Shown here: piece by piece, positions 7,290 through 14,500 of the stretch
How the letters are laid out: every line of letters begins with the position of its first letter
Position numbering within the stretch: position 1 is the stretch's first letter
Assembly: GCA_030674185.1 (NCBI GenBank)
Contig: JAPXFY010000022.1
Span: forward strand, 43,703,014 to 43,718,013
From: Monoplex corrugatus
Lineage: Eukaryota; Mollusca; Gastropoda; Littorinimorpha; Ranellidae
Direction: 5' to 3'
DNA: 15,000 nucleotides
Notes under the pieces: model-generated
What the model was told of the DNA's origin: nothing
Seen by the model: the letters and a program-made list of their open reading frames with translations, nothing else
Databases searched by the model: none
Position numbers and translations under genes: made by a program

Positions 7290-7440
7290 AGATATCGTAC
7301 TTTTCAAGGTCACTGTGACTTGCACTACAACAGGAAATGCTGTTCACACACCTTGATCGAAAAGTATTCTTTTAGGCACTGTGTTTTGTCTGTGTGACCT
7401 TGACCTTGTCGCCTTACCTTCCAACATTATGCTTGTTCTC
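7290..7440. other. Short complex segment with extended AGGTCA-type half-sites
   Basis: TCAAGGTCACTGTGACTT begins at 7304. TGTGACCTTGACCTTG lies at 7394-7409 and reads CAAGGTCAAGGTCACA on the other strand. These are inverted, near-palindromic copies of TCAAGGTCA about 85 bp apart. They could be ends of a small non-autonomous element or chance nuclear-receptor half-sites. No gene is seen. Confidence 0.45.
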
Positions 7441-7441
7441 A

Positions 7442-7482
7442 ACAGTCCAAAATCTGGTAGACAATCACTCATAAAAGGTTGG
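7442..7482 (+). repeat. Dispersed 37-bp motif M3, copy 2
   Basis: ACAGTCCAAAATCTGGTAG and ACAATCACTCATAAAAGGTT match 6459-6493. Its terminal AGGTT runs straight into the GGTT array, which appears to have expanded from it. Confidence 0.75.
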
Positions 7483-8045
7483 TTGGTTGGTTGGGTTGGT
7501 TGTTGGTTGGTTGGTTGGTTGGTTGGTTGGTTGGTTGGTTGGTGGTGGTCGGTCGGTCGGTTTTTTGATTGGTTGGTTGGTTGGTTGGTTGATTGGTTGG
7601 TTGGTTAGTGGTTGGTGGTTGTTGGTTGGTTGGTTGGTTGGTTGGTTGGTTGGTTGGTTGGTTAGTTGGTTGGTTGGTTGGTTGGTTGGTTGGTTGGTTG
7701 TGGTTGTTGGTTGATTGGTTTGTTGGTTGGCTGGCTTGCTGGCTTGCTTGCTTGTTTGCCAGTTCGTTTTGTTCGTTCTGTTTGTTTGTTTGTTTGTTTG
7801 TTTGTTTGTTGTTTGTTTGCTCGCTTGCTAGCTTCTTTGTTTGTCCGTTTGTTAGTTAATTTGTTAGTTAATTTTGTTTGTTTGTTGTTTGTTTGTTTGA
7901 TTGTTTGTGTGTGGGGTTTTTTTTTTTTTTTTGGTTTGTTTATTTGTCTCTTAGTTTTGTTTTTCTTTTTTGTCTTCGTGTTTGTTTGTTTGCTTGTTTC
8001 TCTGTCTGTCTGTCTCTTTGTTTCTTCGTTTGTATGCTTGCTTGC
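7478..8045. repeat. (GGTT)n array grading into (GTTT)n and (GCTT)n
   Basis: About 255 bp of GGTT units, including GGTC variants near 7549-7560, change stepwise at about 7720-7760 through GGCT and GCTT units. A long GTTT array follows with a T16 run near 7917 and TCTG variants. The plus strand is stop-poor and encodes Val-Gly-Trp-Leu then Cys-Leu-Phe repeats, a by-product of the tetranucleotide. Confidence 0.95.
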
Positions 8046-8389
8046 TGTGGGCGTTACCTGTGTGGTAAGGGATTACAGTGGAAAATACCTTACCATAAAG
8101 ACGGTAAGCGGTTACAGCAACGTCCAGGCAGGTCTGCACGGCGACCAAAGACTGCGGACTTTCGCTATCAGCGGTCCCGTCACAGTGGCACAAGCCTAAC
8201 ATGTTTACACACGTTACAGATCCCACGAGCTGTTCACTCTTATCGGCCAGGGAGTCGTTGCGATCCAATTACCACCGCCGATCAGCCGACAGGGACTGAG
8301 ATAAAAGGATTCCCGTTCCTACCCCCTGGTCCTGATAAAGTGATCATCGGTCTGTCTCTCTCATCATCAGTGAGCTGATGATAAGTCCA
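8046..8389. other. Unassigned complex DNA with small inverted repeats
   Basis: TGGTAAGG near 8071 and CCTTACCA near 8089-8096 are inverted repeats. ATCATCAG at 8363-8370 and CTGATGAT at 8375-8382 form an 8-bp-arm hairpin. A plus-strand frame is open to 8199 and reads non-repetitively after the array, but it is entered only from the microsatellite and resembles no family I know. Confidence 0.5.
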
Positions 8390-8707
8390 TGCAGGCTACC
8401 TGTCTGAATTGATATGGCCGCCGACTCAAGGGCTGATATCTCGAGTTCAATCCCGTAGCCCGGGACATAAAAGTGGGCCTGTTTTGCTGCTGTCCGTGTT
8501 TAAGTGTCTCAGTCATTCGTTTAGTGTTTGATCAGAAATGCATTAAATTAAAGCAGATTCTGTTTCTGTTCCTCAAAATGACGTCTCCGCGCTCGGAACG
8601 AATTCCGTATGCACTAACGTCACAGGTGCCATGTGTATGGGGATCTTGGCACAAGCCTTAAATTAAGCCTGCCCGTAAATCCGTGAGCTAGCCAGGTCCT
8701 GAGTAAA
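8390..8707 (+). repeat. Dispersed repeat with tRNA-like head, order Y-X
   Basis: Module Y (8390-8520) carries GACTCAAGGGC and CTCGAGTTCAATCCC, the latter resembling a Pol III B box. Module X (8568-8707) carries ATTCCGTATGCACTAACGTC, TTGGCACAAGCCTTAA and CCTGAGTAAAAC. Both correspond to the modules at 3903-4262. Here they are in the simple order Y then X, and module Z follows immediately, so this may be the more complete representative. No convincing A box or target-site duplication was found. Confidence 0.55.
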
Positions 8708-8711
8708 ACAG

Positions 8712-8825
8712 ATTGAAAACGCGTATTTGATTCCCAAAACAAGAGAGACGTAAATTTTCTGCCAACTAGCCTTTTCGTCAAACGAACGAACACAATTCGC
8801 CCGTAGACAACAAAGAAAAAAGAAT
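8712..8825 (+). repeat. Diverged module Z copy
   Basis: AACGCGTATTTGATTCCCAAAACAAG, then GACGTAAATTTTCTGCCAACT and TTTTCGTC..ACGAACG, align with the reverse complement of 4912-5000 and with the direct copies at 4612-4700. It follows module X without a gap, suggesting Y-X-Z may be one longer element. Confidence 0.6.
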
Positions 8826-8835
8826 CACTACATTT

Positions 8836-8896
8836 AAGACAAAAACAACAAACAACAACAACAACACACAACAACAATTAATAACAACAACAAACA
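8836..8896. repeat. (AAC)n trinucleotide repeat
   Basis: About 60 bp of AAC with ACA-type interruptions, directly after the module Z copy. It could be an expanded retroposon tail. Confidence 0.85.
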
Positions 8897-9010
8897 CAGA
8901 TCAGCTAACTTCTCTGATCGTGCAAGTATCAAATGTTGTGAGCCAAACTCCATGGTTTGACGATTCGTTCCAAATCTTCATACGACCATCAGTCTCTTAA
9001 GTTATTGACT

Positions 9011-9336
9011 GGTTTTGGGGTGACACTGGGAGAGATAGTGTTGAAGGAGGCAGACACAAGAAGATCATAAATGAAGAAGATCAGGAAAAGACAAACAACA
9101 TTTATAGGACATTTTATGAGGAAAGGGGAATTAGAATACCTGGTCACAACAGGAAAGCAGGAGGGAAAGAGAACATCCTGGTAGACCCAGGGAGAAAATA
9201 ATAGACGGACTTGCCGGATAGCTAAAGACAGACAAGGTGGGAGATTTAGGCCTACTTGCAGCGATAGGGATAGACTCGTGTGGAGGGCCATGGTCGCCAA
9301 CGCCATGCGGCAGGGCACATGGTGATGATGATGACT
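9011..9336 (+). pseudogene. 5'-truncated, broken LINE 3' end (copy 2): C-terminus of ORF2
   Basis: This is a decayed fragment of the reverse-transcriptase polyprotein of a non-LTR retrotransposon. On the plus strand it encodes VLKEADTRRS, then after an in-frame stop IRKRQTTFIGHFMRKG, ELEYLVTTGKQEGKR, and near the end DRDRLVWRAMVANAMRQGT before the TGA-type end at 9323. An internal TAG and a one-base frame shift lie in the middle, near the REKI segment. The GH.MR..LE.LVTTGK.EGKR pattern is typical of the region after the RT domain in RTE/BovB-like and related LINEs. The clade call is from memory. The tail GATGATGATGAC fits a short 3' UTR with a simple repeat. The RT and endonuclease domains are absent. 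Confidence 0.85.
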
Positions 9337-9483
9337 GAGAGAGTTGGGGGGGGGGGAGGACACTAGAGGGGACACTGGGAGGGACGGCTAACCCACTGAT
9401 CTCGTAGTTTGACGGAAGGCACACAAGACGTGATCCTGTAGTTGTGATGCTAATGATAGTCAGGGTCTAAACAAGGGATTCAG
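9337..9483. other. Unassigned spacer with a G-rich run
   Basis: GTTGGGGGGGGGGGAGG at about 9343-9359 contains 11 G or more. The remainder has no recognisable feature and leads into the degenerate left edge of the minisatellite. Confidence 0.5.
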
Positions 9484-12400
9484 TGTTCTGTTTGCTGTCT
9501 GGTGGTTAGCTATGTCTTGTCTGTTGGTTTTCAACAACCAGTTGATGGCTGCTGTCTTCTGTTTATTGGTTTTGTATCGTCTGATGATTGCTGATGTCTT
9601 TTGTTTATTGGTTTTCGTATCGTCTCTTGATTGCAGATATCTTCTGTTTATCGATTTTGTGTCCTCTGTATATTGCTGATATCTTCTGTTTATTGATTTT
9701 GTGTCCTCTGTTTATTGCTGATATCTTCTGTTTATTTGTTTTGTATCTTCTGTTGATGGTTGACTTCGTCTTTTTATTGGTTTTTGTGTCTTCTGTTGGG
9801 TGCCGATGTCTTCTGTTTATTGGTTTTTGTGTCTTCTGTTGGGTGCCGATGTCTTCTGTTTTTGGTTTTTGTGTCTTCTGTTGGGTGCCGATGTCTTCTG
9901 TTTATTGGTTTTTGTGTCTTCTGTTGGGTGCCGATGTCTTCTGTTTATTGGTTTTTGTGTCTTCTGTTGGGTGCCGATGTCTTCTGTTTATTGGTTTTTG
10001 TGTCTTCTGTTGGGTGCCGATGTCTTCTGTTTATTGGTTTTTGTGTCTTCTGTTGGGTGCCGATGTCTTCTGTTTATTGGTTTTTGTGTCTTCTGTTGGG
10101 TGCCGATGTCTTCTGTTTATTGGTTTTTGTGTCTTCTGTTGGGTGCCGATGTCTTCTGTTTATTGGTTTTTGTGTCTTCTGTTGGGTGCCGATGTCTTCT
10201 GTTTATTGGTTTTTGTGTCTTCTGTTGGGTGCCGATGTCTTCTGTTTATTGGTTTTTGTGTCTTCTGTTGGGTGCCGATGTCTTCTGTTTATTGGTTTTT
10301 GTGTCTTCTGTTGGGTGCCGATGTCTTCTGTTTATTGGTTTTTGTGTCTTCTGTTGGGTGCCGATGTCTTCTGTTTATTGGTTTTTGTGTCTTCTGTTGG
10401 GTGCCGATGTCTTCTGTTTTTGGTTTTTGTGTCTTCTGTTGGGTGCCGATGTCTTCTGTTTTTGGTTTTTGTGTCTTCTGTTGGGTGCCGATGTCTTCTG
10501 TTTTTGGTTTTTGTATCTTCTGTTGATTGCTGATGTCTTCTGTTAACTGGCTTTTGTATGTTCTGTTGATGACTGATGTCTTGTTTATTGGTTTTTGTAT
10601 CTTCTCTTGGGTGCCGATGTCTTCTGTTTATTGGTTTTTGTATCTTCTGTTGATTGCATATATCTTCTGTTAATTGGCTTTTGTATCTTCTGTTGATTAC
10701 CGATGTCTTCTGCTTATTGGTTTTTGTATCTTCTGTTGATTACCGATGTCTTCTGTTTATTGGTTTTTGTGTCTTCTGTTGATTGCCGATGTCTTCTGTT
10801 TATTGGTTTTTGTGTCTTCTGTTGATTGCTGATGTCTTCTGTTTATTGGTTTTTGTGCTGTTTATTGGTTTTTGTGTCTTCTGTTGATTGCCGATGTCTT
10901 CTGTTTATGGTTTTTTGTGTCTTCTGTTGATGTCTGATGTCTTCTGTTTATTGGTTTTTGTGTCTTCTGTTGATGTCTGATGTCTTCTGTTTATTGGTTT
11001 TTGTATCTTCTGTTGATTGCTGATGTCTTCTGTTTATTGGTTTTTGTATCTTCTGTTGGTTGCTGATGTATTCTGTTTATTGGTTTTTGTATCTTCTGTT
11101 GGTTGCTGATGTATTCTGTTTATTGGTTTTTGTATCTTCTGTTGGTTGCTGATGTATTCTGTTTATTGGTTTTTGTATCTTCTGTTGGTTGCCGATGTCT
11201 TCTGTTTATTGGTTTTTGTGTCTTCTGTTGGTTGCATATATCTTCTGTTTATTGGTTTTTGTGTTTTCTGTTGGTTGCATATATCTTCTGTTAATTGGCT
11301 TTTGTGTCTTCTGTTGGTTGCCGATGTCTTCTGTTTATTGGTTTTTGTATCTTCTGTTGGTTGCTGATGTATTCTGTTTATTGGTTTTTGTATCTTCTGT
11401 TGGTGTCTGATGTCTTCTGTTTATTGGTTTTTGTGTCTTCTGTTGATTGCTGATGTCTTCTGTTTATTGGTTTTTGTGTCTTCTGTTGGTTGCTGATGTA
11501 TTCTGTTTATTGGTTTTTGTATCTTCTGTTGGTGTCCGATGTCTTCTGTTTATTGGTTTTTGTGTCTTCTGTTGGTTGCTGATGTCTTCTGTTTATTGGT
11601 TTTTGTATCTTCTGTTGGTGTCTGATGTCTTCTGTTTATTGGTTTTTGTGTCTTCTGTTGGTTGCTGATGTCTTCTGTTTATTGGTTTTTGTGCTGTTTA
11701 TTGGTTTTTGTGTCTTCTGTTGATTGCCGATGTCTTCTGTTTATGGTTTTTGTGTCTTCTGTTGATGTCTGATGTCTTCTGTTTATTGGTTTTTGTGTCT
11801 TCTGTTGATGTCTGATGTCTTCTGTTTATTGGTTTTTGTATCTTCTGTTGATTGCTGATGTCTTCTGTTTATTGGTTTTTGTATCTTCTGTTGGTTGCTG
11901 ATGTATTCTGTTTATTGGTTTTTGTATCTTCTGTTGGTTGCTGATGTATTCTGTTTATTGGTTTTTGTATCTTCTGTTGGTTGCTGATGTATTCTGTTTA
12001 TTGGTTTTTGTATCTTCTGTTGGTTGCCGATGTCTTCTGTTTATTGGTTTTTGTGTCTTCTGTTGGTTGCATATATCTTCTGTTTATTGGTTTTTGTGTT
12101 TTCTGTTGGTTGCATATATCTTCTGTTAATTGGCTTTTGTGTCTTCTGTTGGTTGCCGATGTCTTCTGTTTATTGGTTTTTGTATCTTCTGTTGATTGCC
12201 GATGTCTTCTGTTCATTGGTTTTTGTATCTTCTGTTGATTGCTGATATCTTCTGTGTATTGGTTTTTGTATTTTCTGTTGATTGCTGATATCTTTGTTAA
12301 TTGTTTTTTTTTAATTTTCTGTTGAGTGCCAATGTCTTCTGTTTATTGGTTTTTGTATCTTCTGTTGATTGCCAATGTCTTCTGTTTATTGGTTTTTGTA

Positions 12401-12629
12401 TCTTCTGTTGAGTGCCAATGTCTTCTGTTTATTGGTTGTTGTTTTTTATCTTCTGTTGATTGCTGATATCTTCTGTGTATTGGTTTTTGTATCTTCTGTT
12501 GATTGCTGATATCTTTGTTAATTGTTTTTTGTTTTTTTTCTGAGTGCCGATGTCTTCTGTTTATTGATTTTTGTATCTTCTGTTGATTGCTGACATCTTC
12601 TGTGTATTGGTTTTTGTATCTTCTGTTAA
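9484..12629. repeat. 43-bp minisatellite array, about 70 units
   Basis: The unit has two halves, TGTTGGGTGCCGATGTCTTC and TGTTTATTGGTTTTTGTGTCTTC, giving a 43-bp period. The left edge (9484-9790) is degenerate. A core at about 9795-10510 is almost perfectly uniform. The right part mixes variants at the TG(TTG)GGTGCCG position such as GATTGCTG, GGTTGCTG, GGTGTCTG, GATGTCTG and GGTTGCATATATC. Some units are 42 bp through loss of one A (CTGTTTTTGG). Because 43 is not a multiple of 3 and the core unit has no plus-strand stop in any frame, all three plus frames stay open. The resulting 43-residue periodic peptides are not evidence of a gene. Confidence 0.97.
10855..12195. repeat. Block duplication inside the minisatellite, offset about 835 bp
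   Basis: A truncated unit, GTGCTGTTTATTGG, occurs at 10855 and again at 11691. What follows each is the same ordered series of variant units: the TTTATGG unit, two GATGTCTG units, GATTGCTG, several GGTTGCTGATGTATTC units, GGTTGCATATATC twice, then TTAATTGGCTTTTG. The match extends about 500 bp, to about 11360 and 12195. It ends where the next unit is GGTTGCTG in one copy and GATTGCCG in the other. Confidence 0.85.
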
Positions 12630-13640
12630 GAGTGTACCCAATCATATTCATAAGTAAGGACGAAGATTATAAACAACATAACTATAACAGTTATGTCTTT
12701 GGAGTGGATCGTACATAGCTAAGCTTGTACCCAACCACAACGATAAGCAAGGACGAAAACATAAACACCATAACTATCATTGTTGTGTCTCTAACCTGGG
12801 TAATACACAGCTAAGCCCGTACCCAACAATATCCACAAGTAAGGACGAAGATATAAACAAAATAACTATAACAGTTATGTCCCTGGAATGGATCAAACAC
12901 AGCTACGCCTGTACCAGCCATATCCATGAGTAAGGACTAAGATATAAACAACATAACTATAACAATTATGTCTGTAGAGTGGGTCATACACAGCTAAGCG
13001 TGTACCCAACCATATCCGTAAGTAAAGACAAAGATATGAACACTATAACTACCACAGTTATGTCTCTAGCATGGGTCATACACAGCTAAGCCTGTACCCA
13101 ACCGTATCCATAAGTAAGAACGAAGATATAAACACCATAATTATCATTGTTATGTCTCTAACCTGGGTAATACACAGCTAAGTCCGTACCCAACCATATC
13201 CATAAGTAAGGACGAAGATATAAACAACATAACTATAACAGTTATGTCTTTGGAGTGGATCGTACATAGCTAAGCCTGTACCCAACAACAATGATAAGCA
13301 AGGACGAAAACATAAACACCATAACTATCATCGGTGTGTCTCTAACCTGGGTAATACACAGCTAAGCCCGTACCCAACAATATCCACAAGTAAGGATGAA
13401 GATATAAACAATATAACTATAACAGTTATTTCTGTGGAGTGGATCATACACAGCTAAGCATGTACCCAACAACAACGATAAGTAAGGACGAAGACATAAA
13501 CACCCGTACCTATCACAGTTATGTCTCTAACCTGGGTAGTACACAGCTAAGCCTGTACCTAACCATATCCATAAGTAAGGACGAAAATATACATACATTA
13601 GCTATTACTGTTGTGTCTGTGGTCTGGGTCCCCCAAAACC
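12630..13640. repeat. 92-bp satellite array, about 11 monomers
   Basis: The anchor GTACCCA (or GTACC) occurs at 12634, 12727, 12817, 12911, 13002, 13094, 13186, 13278, 13370, 13462 and 13554, giving steps of 90-94 and mostly exactly 92. Each monomer includes CATAAGTAAGGACGAAGATAT, an AAACA.CATAACTAT segment, and ACACAGCTAAGCC. Two monomer types alternate over much of the array: type A with CTTTGGAGTGGATC and type B with CTCTAACCTGGGTAAT. It starts abruptly after the last minisatellite unit and ends at a hairpin. It shows no coding pattern. Confidence 0.95.
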
Positions 13641-13646
13641 ACAGAC
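13615..13646. other. Hairpin at the end of the satellite array, 9-bp arms
   Basis: GTCTGTGGT at 13615-13623 and ACCACAGAC at 13638-13646 are perfect inverted repeats with a 14-nt loop. The left arm is the last satellite monomer's own sequence and the right arm is outside it. It could be a terminal structure of a mobile element carrying the satellite. It could equally be coincidence. It is not followed by an obvious CTRR-type Helitron end. Confidence 0.55.
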
Positions 13647-13674
13647 GCCAAACTTATTGAGAATGGGCGTTGAT

Positions 13675-13975
13675 GTTTGGGGGTGGGGGGTGAGGGCTGG
13701 AGTTCCTAATCGAGTGGATATGTGGAGAACCGATTATTGGCTTTCATAGACTTGGAGCAGATAGAGAAGAGGATCCTAGTGACATGATATTGATAATGAC
13801 TGGCTTACTGATGGCGGTTGGTCGTGGTGACGATAATGTTGGTCAGCTATCTACGGGAGAAAAGGGACAGTGGAAGGGGATAGAGAAGGGTGGGGGTGCG
13901 GGTGGGGTAAAAGGAACTCTTGTCCTATGAGGAGTGATAGTTTGGCAGTGGAGTGGGCAGGTTGTTTGGGGCGTT
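13675..13975 (+). repeat. Foldback structure, left arm
   Basis: This is the inverted copy of 14501-14825. Over 13700-13874 I count 8 substitutions and no indel against the reverse complement of 14624-14798, about 95% identity. The inner 100 bp are less similar because of G-rich length changes, but share TTGTCCTATGA, GATAGTTTG and GAGTGGGCAGGTTGTTTG up to GCGTT at 13975. The outer edge fades in G-rich sequence near 13675. Confidence 0.9.
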
Positions 13976-14097
13976 TTGTTTTGTTTTGTTTTGTTTTGTT
14001 TTTGTTTCGATGGGCTGGTATTGAACTCGAGACTTGACATTTTCAGTCCATGGCCTCACCAAAAAGACCCAACTAGCCAGAGTCATCATTATCATCA
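13974..14097 (-). repeat. LINE 3' tail region with tRNA-like Y-head segment and (CAAAA)n
   Basis: Read on the minus strand, the LINE stop is followed by TGATGATAATGATGAC. Next comes a stretch with GGCCATGGACTGAAA and CTCGAGTTCAATACCAGCCC, then about six CAAAA units at 14007-13974. The CTCGAGTTCAAT(A/C)CCAGCCC block matches module Y at about 4101 and 8439. Either a Y-type SINE tail is fused to the LINE, or the Y module derives from this LINE's 3' region. Confidence 0.55.
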
Positions 14098-14495
14098 TCA
14101 GGTGCCTTGCTGAATGGCGTTAGCGATCATGGACTTCCATCTGTCTCTATCTCTTGTTGCCTCAAGCATCTCTTCCACCCTCCTTGTCTTCAGCTACTAT
14201 GCAAGTCCGTCCAGTATTTTCTCCCTGGATCTACCTGGTGCTCTCTTTCCCTCCAGCTTTCCCGTTGTGACCAGGTGCTCCAAATCCCCCTTCCTCATAA
14301 AATGGCCTATAAATGTTGCCTGTCTTTTCCTAATCTTCCTTATCAATGATGTACCTGTGTCTGCTTCCATCAAGACTGTCTAGTTTTTTTCTTTGCTGTC
14401 CATGGAACTCTCCTCAACATTCTTCTTAGAAACCACATCTCGGCGGCCTCAATCTTGTTCTGGCTTTGCTTGTTGACTGTCCACGCCAAGAACTA
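14098..14495 (-). pseudogene. 5'-truncated LINE 3' end (copy 3): C-terminus of ORF2
   Basis: On the minus strand the fragment encodes WTVNKQSQNKIEAAEMWFL, RRMLRRVPWTAK, then after a one-base shift at an A-run VLMEADTGTS, IRKRQATFIGHFMRKG, LEHLVTTGKLEGKR, a TAG, and finally DRDRWKSMIANAIQQGT with a TGA at 14098-14100. This is the segment after the reverse-transcriptase domain of a non-LTR element, of RTE/BovB-like or related type by motif memory. It is the best preserved of the three copies, with one frame shift and one internal stop. The 5' truncation coincides with the inner edge of the right foldback arm at 14501. Confidence 0.88.
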
Positions 14496-14500
14496 AGAGT

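Noticed and set aside
7666..8199. A plus-strand frame of 177 codons with a non-repetitive C-terminal part after 8043
   Set aside because: The first three quarters are tetranucleotide repeat. The tail of about 50 residues resembles no family I know, and the other plus frame is open there too. A novel exon cannot be excluded, but nothing supports one.
8130..8215. Possible further copy of module X (GGCACAAGCCTAAC near 8187)
   Set aside because: Only about 12-14 bases match the X segment at 8647 and the flanks do not align. This is too short to claim.
9588..10546. Long plus-strand open frames of about 250-312 codons across the minisatellite
   Set aside because: All three frames are open at once because the 43-bp unit has no stop in any frame. 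The peptides are pure 43-residue repeats that end as soon as unit variants introduce TGA. There is no start context, domain or splice signal.
9484..13640. CRISPR array
   Set aside because: The 43-bp and 92-bp repeats are contiguous with no unique spacers between them, there are no cas-like genes, and the surroundings are eukaryotic.
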